Of a stretch of 64,000 nucleotides of DNA, positions 9,264 through 18,905 are shown in pieces. A program made the position numbers and the translations under genes. Positions within the stretch are counted from its first letter, which is position 1. Every line of letters begins with the position of its first letter. This DNA comes from Nevskiaceae bacterium (GTDB lineage: Bacteria > Pseudomonadota > Gammaproteobacteria > Nevskiales > Nevskiaceae): positions 1-64,000 of the forward strand of contig JAKFXK010000029.1 in assembly GCA_021731445.1 (NCBI GenBank), given 5' to 3'. The notes beneath the pieces are model-generated. The model was not told where the DNA came from and did no database searches. It saw nothing but the letters and a program-made list of their open reading frames with translations.

Positions 9264-10220
9264 TCAGCACGCAGGTACCGCAGTCCGGGTGGAGGCCGCG
9301 TCAAAAATCTTTTCGGCGTTGGCAGCCAGAAAGTGCTTGAACACCAGTGGCGCGCCATCGTCGCACCACAGCCTGGTGCCATCGGCGGCGGTGGCCTGGG
9401 TCCGCTCGATGATCTCGACGAACTGTTTCTCGCTTTCGGCCACGCCGGTGCGGCCATCGGCCTCACGCACGGGTGTGGGCATGGTCGCCGCCATCGTCGC
9501 CGTCTGCCTGAGCTTGGTGCCGGGCGCGCCCTGGATGGCGGGCAGCAGCCTGAAGCCTGCGGCGACCATCTTCGCCGTCATCGCCTCGATGCCCTCGAAG
9601 CCTGCTGCGCGCACGTCGATGGTGACGTGGTTGAAATCCGGCCCCAGCGCCAGCGCGCTGGCCGCTTCGCCAGAGACCGCGGCCACCGCCTGCAGGGTGC
9701 TGCGCCTCAGCGCCGGGCCATTGCGGTGCATGAGCTTGTGGACGAAATGGGCAACGAACATCTCAGCATCTACTGCGCTCAAGCCCCCGGCCGCCTCGGC
9801 CTTGGCGATCAGCGCGATGAAAGCGCCGTGATCGACCGCCGCCGCTTGTTCGGCGCAGTCCTCGCGGATCAAGGCGGCAACATCGGCGGGAAAGGCGTCG
9901 AGATCGACCTCTGAGACGAACACCTTGAACAGCCTGTGATCCTGCCCTGCGACCTGCAAGTCGAAGCTGACCAGTTTCTTGGCCGGAAACCGGTAGTCGA
10001 GTTCGCGGTGCAGGCCCAGCACCCGGGCTGCGCGCACAAACAGCGCGCGTACGGCAGCGTCGGCGGTGCGGATGGCGCCGTGGTCATTGCGCACGAACCC
10101 ACCCTCGGCCTCGACGAGTTTCCGCAGGGCGACGAAGTCCGGCACATTGGCAGCGAACTTGGCCGTGGCGGCGGAAACAAACTGCTGGCGCAGCACAGAA
10201 GGGGGAAGCAGGATGGCCAT
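9264..10220 (-). CDS. DUF1338-like protein (possible YdcJ/HglS-type 2-oxoadipate dioxygenase/decarboxylase family)
   Basis: ERHGAIR-like NDHGAIRTADAAVRALF, PDFNHVTIDV, LLPAIQGAPGTKLRQTA, C-terminal GTRLWCDDGAPLVFKHFL; family call from remembered motifs only. Confidence 0.55.
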   Translation of the reverse strand: MAILLPPSVLRQQFVSAATAKFAANVPDFVALRKLVEAEGGFVRNDHGAIRTADAAVRALFVRAARVLGLHRELDYRFPAKKLVSFDLQVAGQDHRLFKVFVSEVDLDAFPADVAALIREDCAEQAAAVDHGAFIALIAKAEAAGGLSAVDAEMFVAHFVHKLMHRNGPALRRSTLQAVAAVSGEAASALALGPDFNHVTIDVRAAGFEGIEAMTAKMVAAGFRLLPAIQGAPGTKLRQTATMAATMPTPVREADGRTGVAESEKQFVEIIERTQATAADGTRLWCDDGAPLVFKHFLAANAEKIFDAASTRTAVPAC

Positions 10221-10226
10221 GACGAT

Positions 10227-11162
10227 TTAGTTGCGGGGGGATAAGGGGCGAGTGTCACCCTGGCGGTTGCCGGCGAGGCTCAAACGGGACGACTTGCAGT
10301 GATAGCGCACCACGTCGCCGGTCTGGTCGCTCAAGGTGGCGCCACAGGAGATCGCCCCCTCGCCGGCGAGTGCGATGTTCTCGCCTTTCTTGAGCCGGAG
10401 CTCCTCTCCGGAGGCGGTCAGTACATAGCTGCCGTTGCGGCTCAAGTCCACGTACATGAACTTGCCGTGCTCGAAGTCGATGCGGCCATGCAGCCTCGAG
10501 GCCGTGTCGCTGTGCACGTTTACGGTGGCAGCACTGTCGCGGCCGATGAGTATCGGGCAGTCAGAGGTGCGAAACTGGGTCGGGATGCCGCGCACGCGCA
10601 GGGTCAGCTCCATGAACATGCCGGTATTGGCCAGATTCAGCACCGAGGCCAGCCGGGTTTCGTCCTGGCTTTCAGTGGCGTTGAGCAGCACCACTTGGGC
10701 AACCGCAGTCGGGCGCAGATGCAGGCTGTCGTCATTGCCATGCTGGCCCAGCCAGACCTGGCTCGCGCCAATGGCCAGCGCCGGAATCTGCGTCAGCCAG
10801 CTGATCTGCTTGTAGACCCAGTCGCTGCTGAGCCTGCCGTTGTCGATCACCACGTCGCCAAAGCCGAGCGCGGATTTCACCATCAGCCCGCTGCGCTCGC
10901 CCTTGCCAGTGCGCAGCTGCTCGATGCTCTGGTGCAGCTGGCGGGCGGCGGCGAGTGCGGCGGTGGTTTGCGGGAAAAATCCAAGAATCCGACGGCCGTC
11001 CGATTCCAGCAGCATGCCGCCCTGGCGGTCGATCAAGCCCGCAAACTGGTGGCGTTCGGTATGGTTCAACGGCGCATCGGCGATCTCCGCGCCGCGCGTG
11101 TCAGAGAACATCGAGAGCAAAATGGTGCCGCGTAAATTGTTCTTGCCGGTGGCTGTCTGCAT
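10227..11162 (-). CDS. FHA-domain protein with N-terminal degenerate class III nucleotidyl cyclase-like domain (paralog 1)
   Basis: FHA core ILIGRDSAATVNVHSDTASRLHGRIDFEHGKFMYVDLSRNGSYV; N-terminal SMFSDTRGAEI...LLESDGRRILGFFP cyclase-homology pattern. Confidence 0.85.
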   Translation of the reverse strand: MQTATGKNNLRGTILLSMFSDTRGAEIADAPLNHTERHQFAGLIDRQGGMLLESDGRRILGFFPQTTAALAAARQLHQSIEQLRTGKGERSGLMVKSALGFGDVVIDNGRLSSDWVYKQISWLTQIPALAIGASQVWLGQHGNDDSLHLRPTAVAQVVLLNATESQDETRLASVLNLANTGMFMELTLRVRGIPTQFRTSDCPILIGRDSAATVNVHSDTASRLHGRIDFEHGKFMYVDLSRNGSYVLTASGEELRLKKGENIALAGEGAISCGATLSDQTGDVVRYHCKSSRLSLAGNRQGDTRPLSPRN

Positions 11163-11175
11163 GGCGGTCTCTCCG

Positions 11176-12048
11176 TCAGGATTCGGGTACTTCTTCGGTC
11201 AGGCAGTCGTAGCGGATCACGTCGCCGGTCTGTTGTACCAGAGTGGCGCCGGGACTGATGACACCCTTGGCGACCAGTGGAAACCGCTCGCCCTGCAAGT
11301 ACACCTCTTCGCCGCCAGTGGTGAGGTAGGTGCCGTTGCGGGAATCGTCGCGGAAATAGAACTTGCCGTTCTCGTGCTGGATCGCGCCATGCAGGCGCGA
11401 CACATTGGGGCCGCCGATGTTGAGTGCGCAGGCGGCATCGCGGCCGACGGTAAAGGGACAGTCGCTGGCGCGCACGACCATGTCCTTGCCACGGCGCGAA
11501 ATCCTGACGGCGCGGTAGAGCGCGTCCTGGCGCAACACCGACAGCTGACGGGTGCTCTCGCGGAAGGTGGTCGCGCGGTCGCGCCAGGCGAGTTCGGTCA
11601 CCCCCTGCAGGGCAGGATTCTCGTCGGTGCCGTGGTAATGCACGAGGTCGACGCGCTGTGCGGCCGGCATCTCACTGGCGAATGCGGGGGTGAGCAGCAC
11701 ACAGTGCTCGCGAGTGTGGCCGAGGATTTCGCGGGCGTGCTCCACCGGCATGTTTTCGACCGAAGCCGGCCAGAGGTCGAGCACCACGCAGCCGCTGAGG
11801 GCCAAGGCGCTGCTGGCGGCCAGCATCTCGGCAGCTGCCTGAAAGGCGAGTGCCGCTTCGAGCGCGATGCCAGGGTTGTTGTAGATGCCGAGGAACTCGC
11901 CGTTGCCGGTGACGGCGATGGCTGCACCGGGCAGTTCCAGCGCAGCCTTGAGCTTGTTGCGATGCGCCTGCGTCAGTGTCGCCGCTGGCGTCTGACTGCG
12001 CAGGGCACCGATGGTGGCGAGCAGGACGGCACTGGAGGAAGCAGCCAT
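11176..12048 (-). CDS. FHA-domain protein with degenerate cyclase-like N-terminus (paralog 2)
   Basis: FTVGRDAACALNIGGPNVSRLHGAIQHENGKFYFRDDSRNGTYL; N-terminal LLATIGALRSQ...VTGNGEFLGIY. Confidence 0.85.
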   Translation of the reverse strand: MAASSSAVLLATIGALRSQTPAATLTQAHRNKLKAALELPGAAIAVTGNGEFLGIYNNPGIALEAALAFQAAAEMLAASSALALSGCVVLDLWPASVENMPVEHAREILGHTREHCVLLTPAFASEMPAAQRVDLVHYHGTDENPALQGVTELAWRDRATTFRESTRQLSVLRQDALYRAVRISRRGKDMVVRASDCPFTVGRDAACALNIGGPNVSRLHGAIQHENGKFYFRDDSRNGTYLTTGGEEVYLQGERFPLVAKGVISPGATLVQQTGDVIRYDCLTEEVPES

Positions 12049-12075
12049 GGGTCAGTTGATGCAGCCCCGGATCTG

Positions 12076-13068
12076 TCAGCCCATGGCGCCTGACACTGCC
12101 ACCACCACGGGTGGCAGCACCGATGGCGGCACCAGCGAGCGCATCAGCGCCGCCACTGAGTCCTCCTCGTGGCAGGCATAGCGCACCACTTCGCCGGTCT
12201 GCTTGACGATGGGGGCGCCGAGGCTGATGACGCCACGGCCCAACAGCGGCAGACGTTCGCGGTGCAGGAACACTTCCTCGCCCTGAGGGGTCAGCAAAAA
12301 AGTGCCGTTGCGCGAGTCATCGACGTAATAGAACTTGTCGTGCACAAACTCGATGCGGCCATGCACCCGTGAGGCGACATTGCCGTCGAGTGGCAGCGTG
12401 CAGCTTTTGTCGCGGCCGAGCGTGAAAGGACAATCGCCGGCTGCCAGCTGAAACACTCTGCCGCCATGTGAAAGTTCCAGCCGCTCGTGGTGGTTCTGCA
12501 CCTCCCGCGGCTCGGGGATGCCGGTGACTTCCGGCAGCCGCAGGGCCGCACTCCGCCAGTCGAGGTCGAAGATGTCGGCCAGTTCGGGGTGGCTATCGAC
12601 CCAGGCGGGCGGCACCGCCAGCCTGGCCCGTTCCGACAGCGGCTTGTCGAGTGCCTCGTAGAGATCGCGCGTCAGCAGCAGGGTGTGGTCGCGTGAGAGC
12701 GACAGCAGCCGGTGGGCGCGAGTCAGCGCCGCCCCGCGTGCGGCATCGTCCTGGCCATCGAGGCCTACCAGCACCGCGCGCAAGGCCATGGGTGCGGCTT
12801 CATCGACCAGCAGTGCGGTGCCGGAAGAAAGAATCTCGACGGCCGCCTGCAGCGCCATCGCCGGTACCGCATGAAACGCGAAAATCCCCTGCTCGCTTTC
12901 CACCACCGAGCCGCCACGGGCGCTGAGTTGTGCCATCAGCGCGACTCGCAGCGCGGGGGGTGGGGGCAGCGGCACACGCAATGAACTCTTGGGATCACTG
13001 AAGCCCAGGTGCAGGGCCACGGCAGCTGGCTTTGCAACGCTGGATAGTTCAGGAGAGTGGACAGTCAT
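12076..13068 (-). CDS. FHA-domain protein with degenerate cyclase-like N-terminus (paralog 3)
   Basis: FTLGRDKSCTLPLDGNVASRVHGRIEFVHDKFYYVDDSRNGTFLL; start MTVHSPELSS at 13068 preferred (ORF extends to 13107). Confidence 0.85.
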   Translation of the reverse strand: MTVHSPELSSVAKPAAVALHLGFSDPKSSLRVPLPPPPALRVALMAQLSARGGSVVESEQGIFAFHAVPAMALQAAVEILSSGTALLVDEAAPMALRAVLVGLDGQDDAARGAALTRAHRLLSLSRDHTLLLTRDLYEALDKPLSERARLAVPPAWVDSHPELADIFDLDWRSAALRLPEVTGIPEPREVQNHHERLELSHGGRVFQLAAGDCPFTLGRDKSCTLPLDGNVASRVHGRIEFVHDKFYYVDDSRNGTFLLTPQGEEVFLHRERLPLLGRGVISLGAPIVKQTGEVVRYACHEEDSVAALMRSLVPPSVLPPVVVAVSGAMG

Positions 13069-13144
13069 GCTCAAAGAATAACCGAGGCCCGTCATGCCCG
13101 CGTGCATGGTCAGCGATGCGCTTCACCCCCTAGAATCGCGATCT

Positions 13145-15508
13145 ATGACCCTTCCTGCGGCTGCCCACTTCCAAAAGCATTGTCCCGGCTGTTTTCAGCT
13201 CAAGGGCGGTGTGGCGATCTGTCCGCACTGTGGCTATGACGAGTCGACGCAGCGCTCGCCGCTGTTCCTGCCGCACGGCACCATCCTCGGCGGGCAGTAC
13301 CGCACCGGCCGCGTGCTGGGCCGCCCCGGCGGCTTCGGCATCACCTATCTCGGCTGGGATGTGAACCTGCAACAGCGGGTGGCGATCAAGGAATACCTGC
13401 CGCGCGAGATCGCGCAGCGCATGCCCAACTCGCTGGAGGTGGATGTCCACACCACCGACGACAGGCGCGGCTTCGAGTTCGGCAAGGAGCAGTTCCTGCG
13501 CGAGGCGCGCATCGTCGCCAAGCTCGACCACGGCAACATCGTCCGCGTCCGCAACTTCTTCAATGCCAATTCCACCGCCTATCTGGTGATGGACTACTAC
13601 GAGGGCATGTCGCTCGGCGACTATCTGTCGAGTGTGCGCAACAAGCTCGAACCCGAACTCGCAGTGCCCCTGGTCAAGCCCATTCTCGAAGGCTTGCAGT
13701 ACGTGCATGAGCGCGGACTCGTGCACCGTGACCTGAAACCCCACAACGTCTACCTCGCCGCCATCGGCAGGCCCATCGTGCTTGATTTCGGTGCCGCGCG
13801 GCAGGCTGCGGGAGACCGTGTGCAGAGTCTCTCGGTGGTGCTGACCGAGGGCTATGCGCCGCTTGAGCAGTACCAGCGCCGCGCCGTGCAGGGGCCGTGG
13901 ACGGATGTCTACGGCGTCGCTGCCACGCTCTACCGAATGATTACCGGTGCCGCGCCGCCCATCGCGCTCGACCGCATCGGCCGCGATCCGGTGGAAGACG
14001 GCGGCTGGTCGGCAGTGCCAGCCGCACTGGTGCCAGCCTTGCGCATGGCATTGGCGGTGCGGCCATCGGATCGCTACCAGAGCGCCATCGAGTTTCGGGC
14101 GGCGCTGGATCGCTATCTGGGCGGTGTCTCCAGCGTGCATCAGCCGACCAGCATCCTGCCGATCAACATGCCGTTCGTGCCGCCGATTGCCGAGCCGCCG
14201 CCAACGGGGCGTTCCCACTCCGCACCCCTGACGGTCGCCGCCACCACGGACTCACAGCCCACCGTGACGGCGCCGCCACGCCCTTCCATCGTGGATCACA
14301 TAGTGGCTGCGGCCGCACAGAATCCGCCACTGCCCGTTGCCCAAGCCGCAGCTGAGACGAAAGCCCCGGTCGAGTCCCCCAACCCCGTGCTGTCGCTGCC
14401 CCAGGTGACGCCGCTACCGCCGCTGATGGCCCCGGCAATGCCGGCGATGCACAACGCGCTCGGTGTGCTGGCGACATCGCCCGCTGGTCGCACAGAGCGG
14501 CTGCTGCCGGGTGCCACACTGCACCGCCGCGTCGCCCAATACACCGCACCGCCACCGCCGGTGCGTAAGCCCATGCATGCCGTCGGTCCCTGGGTGCTGG
14601 TGCTGGTGGCTGCGCTGGTGGTTGGCTATGTGCTGCTGAATGCGCCGGAGGTGCGCGAACGCGCTGCCGCCGCAGACGTACCCGCAACCGCAGCGGTGAC
14701 GCCCCCTCCTGCCATGGTGCCGGCCGCAGTGCTTCCCAGTGCGGTGCTGCCTGCCCTGCTGCCTGCGCTGGTCGCACTGCCAGGCGGCTCGGTGCAGCTG
14801 CAGGAAGCCCGCAACGATGGCGGTGGTGCGCGCGCAGCGCGCATCAGCCCGCTGAAAATGGGGCGCACCGAAGTGACGGTGGCCGAGTTCGGCGATTTCG
14901 TGCAACGCACCGGCTACGACAACCCGCGCTGGCAGAACTATCCCTGCGAATCCGCCGGTGGTCGCCTGCCGGACTGGAACAACCCCGGCTATGCGCAAGG
15001 CGACAACTCGCCTGTGGTCTGCATCAGCTGGGCGGATGCCAATGCCTACACGCAATGGCTGACGCGCGAAACCGGCTTGGGCTACCGCCTGCCGACCGAA
15101 GCCGAATGGGAATATGCCGCGCGGGCCGGCACCAGTGGCAGGCACTGGTGGGGCAATGGCTTCGACTCTGGCATGGCGGCCTGCCAGAGCTGCCCACCAA
15201 AAGTGCCGACCCAGCCCTCTGCCGTCGCCTCTTTCCCAGCCAATCCCTTCGGCCTGTTTGAAACGCTCGGCAATGTCCGCGAATGGACCTGTTCGGCCTA
15301 CGACCGCTACAGCAGCACGGCCGCCGAGCGCTGCAGCGTGGTCGACGAGATGCAGCGTGTGGCGGTGCGTGGCGGCTCCTGGCTGCAAGGGGTCGAGGCG
15401 CTGTCCGCCGATTACCGCGAGGCGTACGAGCCGTACCGGCGCAATGTCTGGACTGGCTTCCGCGTCGTGCAGGATGGCAGCCGTTCCGCACCGCCACTGA
15501 CCCCCTGA
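13145..15508 (+). CDS. Zinc-ribbon / Ser-Thr protein kinase / transmembrane / SUMF1 (formylglycine-generating enzyme-like) fusion protein
   Basis: [85 protein letters not shown]-terminal [14 protein letters not shown]...[15 protein letters not shown]...VRGGSW...WTGFRVV. Confidence 0.9.
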   Translation: MTLPAAAHFQKHCPGCFQLKGGVAICPHCGYDESTQRSPLFLPHGTILGGQYRTGRVLGRPGGFGITYLGWDVNLQQRVAIKEYLPREIAQRMPNSLEVDVHTTDDRRGFEFGKEQFLREARIVAKLDHGNIVRVRNFFNANSTAYLVMDYYEGMSLGDYLSSVRNKLEPELAVPLVKPILEGLQYVHERGLVHRDLKPHNVYLAAIGRPIVLDFGAARQAAGDRVQSLSVVLTEGYAPLEQYQRRAVQGPWTDVYGVAATLYRMITGAAPPIALDRIGRDPVEDGGWSAVPAALVPALRMALAVRPSDRYQSAIEFRAALDRYLGGVSSVHQPTSILPINMPFVPPIAEPPPTGRSHSAPLTVAATTDSQPTVTAPPRPSIVDHIVAAAAQNPPLPVAQAAAETKAPVESPNPVLSLPQVTPLPPLMAPAMPAMHNALGVLATSPAGRTERLLPGATLHRRVAQYTAPPPPVRKPMHAVGPWVLVLVAALVVGYVLLNAPEVRERAAAADVPATAAVTPPPAMVPAAVLPSAVLPALLPALVALPGGSVQLQEARNDGGGARAARISPLKMGRTEVTVAEFGDFVQRTGYDNPRWQNYPCESAGGRLPDWNNPGYAQGDNSPVVCISWADANAYTQWLTRETGLGYRLPTEAEWEYAARAGTSGRHWWGNGFDSGMAACQSCPPKVPTQPSAVASFPANPFGLFETLGNVREWTCSAYDRYSSTAAERCSVVDEMQRVAVRGGSWLQGVEALSADYREAYEPYRRNVWTGFRVVQDGSRSAPPLTP

Positions 15509-15560
15509 AAATATGACCCGGCAAGCGGCGTAGTCGGTTGACGTCGCTACAATCGGTGCC

Positions 15561-17699
15561 ATGTCCGAACGCGCCACCGCGAACTACCAAAAGCATTGTC
15601 CCGGCTGCTTCCGCCGCAAGGACAATCATCCCGTCTGTCCCCATTGCGGCTACGACGAGGCAGCCTCGCGCAGCCCGCTGTTCCTGCCGCATGGTGCGGT
15701 GCTCGCGGGCCAGTACCGGGTGGGCAAGGTGCTGGGGCGTCCCGGCGGATTCGGCATCACCTATCTCGGCTGGGACATCTACCTGCAGCAGAAGGTGGCG
15801 ATCAAGGAATACCTGCCGCCGGAGATCGCCGCGCGCATCCCCGAAAGCCAGGACATCACCGTCCACACCCAGCACGACCGCAAGAGCTTCGAGAACGGCA
15901 AGGAACAGTTTCTGAAGGAGGCGCGCATCGTAGCCAGGCTGGATCACCCCAATGTGGTGCGCGTGCGGGGCTTCTTCAATGCCAACGACACCGCTTACAT
16001 GGTGATGGACTACTACGACGGCATGAGTCTCGATGCCTACTTTGGCCAGGTGAAGCCGGTGCTGGAGCCGGTGATCGCAAGCTCGCTGATGCAGATGGTG
16101 CTCGATGGCCTCGACTACGTTCACCACCACGGCGTCGTGCACCGCGACATGAAGCCGCACAACATCTACATCGCCGCCGTCGGCAAGCCGATCATCCTGG
16201 ATTTCGGTGCGGCGCGGCAGGCGCTGGCCGATGGCAGCCAGCGTTCGATCTCGGTGGTGCTGACCGAGGGCTATGCGCCGCTGGAGCAGTACCAGCGCCA
16301 CGGCACCCAGGGCCCATGGACCGATGTCTACGGCGTCGCTGCGACGCTCTACCGGATGATCACGGGCAAGCCGCCGATGATCGCGTTCGACCGCATCCAC
16401 CACGATCAGCTCGAGATCGACGACTACATCGGCCTGCCCGAGGCGCTCAAGCCGGTGTTGCGCAAGGCGCTGGCGATCAAGGCCGAAGACCGTTACCAGA
16501 CGGCCGCCGCCTTCAAGCTGGCGCTGGCCATTGCGATGGGCCCGGCGGAGTCGAATGCGCCGATGCCCAGCAAGGATGCCGCCATGGTGAGCCAGATGGG
16601 ACAGGCCAGACCTTCGCCCACTCCCTTGCCCAGCGAGTTGCTGCGCGACACCACCCGCCGCCACGGCAGCCTGCCGGCGGCGATTGAAAATGCCATTACC
16701 AAACCGGCTGTACCGCTGCCGTTCCTTACTCCGGTACTGGCTGTGCAAGCCGCAGCACCCTCGTCACCGGCAGCTGCGCTGCCCTCGCTGCCGGCAGCGC
16801 GGCCATCCGTCTCCCCGTCGGGCGATACCGGCTACCGCACCAGTACGGCCACCGCGCCCAAGCGCCGTCCACAGCTACTGCTGCCCGCACTGGGCTTGGC
16901 CGTCGTCGTCGTCGCTGGCCTCTTTTTGCTGCGGGAGCCTGCCGAGAAGTCGACTGTGGCCGCCAGGCCGGAGCAGCCTGCCAGCACGCCGACAACACCC
17001 CCGCGCAAGACCGCCACCGCCTTGCCGCCAGCGGCGATGCCGGAACTGGCCGAAGTGCCTGCGGGGGTCCGCAACGATGTCGACTACCGCGCCATGCGCA
17101 TCGGCAGGAGCGAGGTGACGGTAGGCCAGTTCCATCATTTCGTGGAGCGTGCCGGGTATGGCAACCCGGCCTGGGTAACCGAACCCTGTGAGGGAGCTTC
17201 CGGCAACTGGGACAACCCTGGCTATTCGCAGACCGACAGCCATCCGGTGGTATGTGTCGACTGGGAAGACGCGCGCCGCTATGCCGAGTGGCTGTCTCAG
17301 GAAACCGGCCGCAAGTTCCGCCTGCCCACCGACCGCGAATGGGAATACGCCGCCGCTGCCGGCAGCAGCAGCCGCTACTGGTGGGGCAATGCCATCAACG
17401 AGAGCAATGCCGTCTGTGCCGATTGCAGCCGCCAGATCCCCGGCAAGCCCTGGATCGTCGCCAGCCTGGGCAGCAATGCCTGGGGCCTGTTCGGCACCGC
17501 CAGCAACGTCCGCGAGTGGAGCTGTTCGGCGCTGCCGCAGGGCAACTGCGCTGCCCCGGCCGATACCGGTGTGCGCATCACCCGGGGTGGTTCCTGGCGT
17601 GACCCGACCTCAGCCCTGCAGACCGATTTTCGTGCCACGCTGGCCAAGGCCCAGCGCAATGCCTGGACCGGTTTCCGGGTGGTCGAAGAGCTGCCGTAG
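15561..17699 (+). CDS. Paralogous zinc-ribbon / Ser-Thr protein kinase / transmembrane / SUMF1 fusion protein
   Basis: [56 protein letters not shown]-terminal GRSEVTVGQFHHFV...RLPTDREWEYAAAAG...ITRGGSW...WTGFRVV. Confidence 0.9.
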   Translation: MSERATANYQKHCPGCFRRKDNHPVCPHCGYDEAASRSPLFLPHGAVLAGQYRVGKVLGRPGGFGITYLGWDIYLQQKVAIKEYLPPEIAARIPESQDITVHTQHDRKSFENGKEQFLKEARIVARLDHPNVVRVRGFFNANDTAYMVMDYYDGMSLDAYFGQVKPVLEPVIASSLMQMVLDGLDYVHHHGVVHRDMKPHNIYIAAVGKPIILDFGAARQALADGSQRSISVVLTEGYAPLEQYQRHGTQGPWTDVYGVAATLYRMITGKPPMIAFDRIHHDQLEIDDYIGLPEALKPVLRKALAIKAEDRYQTAAAFKLALAIAMGPAESNAPMPSKDAAMVSQMGQARPSPTPLPSELLRDTTRRHGSLPAAIENAITKPAVPLPFLTPVLAVQAAAPSSPAAALPSLPAARPSVSPSGDTGYRTSTATAPKRRPQLLLPALGLAVVVVAGLFLLREPAEKSTVAARPEQPASTPTTPPRKTATALPPAAMPELAEVPAGVRNDVDYRAMRIGRSEVTVGQFHHFVERAGYGNPAWVTEPCEGASGNWDNPGYSQTDSHPVVCVDWEDARRYAEWLSQETGRKFRLPTDREWEYAAAAGSSSRYWWGNAINESNAVCADCSRQIPGKPWIVASLGSNAWGLFGTASNVREWSCSALPQGNCAAPADTGVRITRGGSWRDPTSALQTDFRATLAKAQRNAWTGFRVVEELP

Positions 17700-17714
17700 C
17701 CGGATTGCGGTGCG

Positions 17715-18899
17715 CTACTTCGCGCGCAAGGCCTCGACCACCGGTTGCCGCGCCGCTTTCAAGGCGGGTGGCAGGCCACCCAGCAGGCCGATGGCCAGCG
17801 CCCAGGACAGACCTTTTTCCATCAGCGCGGGTGTGACCGCAAAGTTGAACGCCACTTGGGTGAAGTTGCTGCCAAGCGTGGAGACGCTCATGTTGTTGAA
17901 CAGCACATAGGCGATCAGCCCGCCGAGTACGCCGCCGGCGAGCGCCAGCAGCATCGCCTCCGCCAGCACCGACAGCACCACCGGCAGACCGCCAAAGCCG
18001 ATCGCGCGCAGGGTGGCGATTTCCACCTGCCGGGTCGAAACCGCCGAGTACATGCTGTTGAGCGCGCCGAACAGGGCACCGATGGCCATGATCGCAGCCA
18101 CCACCCCGGTCAGCAGGCCGATCTGCTCGGTGAACTGCTTGGACTGGCTGGCGAAGTATTCGAGTTCCGGCATCGCATCCACCTGCAGGCGCGGGTCGGC
18201 CTTGACCGCGGCCTTGATAGTGTCGATGGCTGTGGCCGAAGCCATCTGGGCCACCAGTGACGATGCCGAGCTGCCACGGCCAAAGGCCGAACGGGCGGTG
18301 TCGGCGTCCGTCCACAACTCCGATTCGTGCGCATCGCCATCCGAGACGAAAGTGCCGACCACCGTCCACTCCGAGCCACGGAACTTCAGTGTCGCGCCCA
18401 GTTTGACGCCCTCGAACTGCCGGGCCGCACTCTGGCCGACCGTGATCTCGCGCAGGCCGGGCGTGAACCACCGGCCCTCAACCAGTCTGACCTCCGGCCT
18501 CAGCTTCAGGCCCGCCGGTTCGACCCCGCGCAGCGACACGTTGACATCCGCGCGCTGCGCGCCGTTGCCACGCCTGAGTTCGGTGATCACCACCACCTCG
18601 GCGGAGGCGAGCGGTCTGCCATCGGCATCGCGCACGATGCCCGGCAGCTCCCGCAGCACCGGCACGATGTCGGGCACCAGTACCGATGAAAGCTCGGCCG
18701 TGACCCCAGCGGAGAGAAACATCACGCGGTCGGCCTTGCCGGTGGCTTTCAGCGTCGCGCCAAAGCCCTGCGCCATGGCGAGCAGCGCCACCAGCACTGC
18801 CACCACACCGGCAATGCCGATGACGATGACCAGCGAGGAACCGGCCCGCTGGGGTACCGCGCGCAGGTTCATCCAGATGATGGCGAAAATTTGTTTCAT
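17715..18899 (-). CDS. FtsX/MacB-type ABC transporter permease
   Basis: N-terminal TM then periplasmic domain; VVAAIMAIGALFGALNSMYSAVSTRQVEIATLRAIGFGGLPVVLSVLAEAMLLALAGGVLGG. Confidence 0.85.
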   Translation of the reverse strand: MKQIFAIIWMNLRAVPQRAGSSLVIVIGIAGVVAVLVALLAMAQGFGATLKATGKADRVMFLSAGVTAELSSVLVPDIVPVLRELPGIVRDADGRPLASAEVVVITELRRGNGAQRADVNVSLRGVEPAGLKLRPEVRLVEGRWFTPGLREITVGQSAARQFEGVKLGATLKFRGSEWTVVGTFVSDGDAHESELWTDADTARSAFGRGSSASSLVAQMASATAIDTIKAAVKADPRLQVDAMPELEYFASQSKQFTEQIGLLTGVVAAIMAIGALFGALNSMYSAVSTRQVEIATLRAIGFGGLPVVLSVLAEAMLLALAGGVLGGLIAYVLFNNMSVSTLGSNFTQVAFNFAVTPALMEKGLSWALAIGLLGGLPPALKAARQPVVEALRAK

Positions 18900-18905
18900 G
18901 GTGCG

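Noticed and set aside
8784-9466. Small ORFs across the E1 region (8784-8990, 8958-9206, 8974-9270, 8981-9340, 9143-9466)
   Set aside because: They overlap hairpin arms and each other on both strands, with low-complexity translations and no family resemblance.
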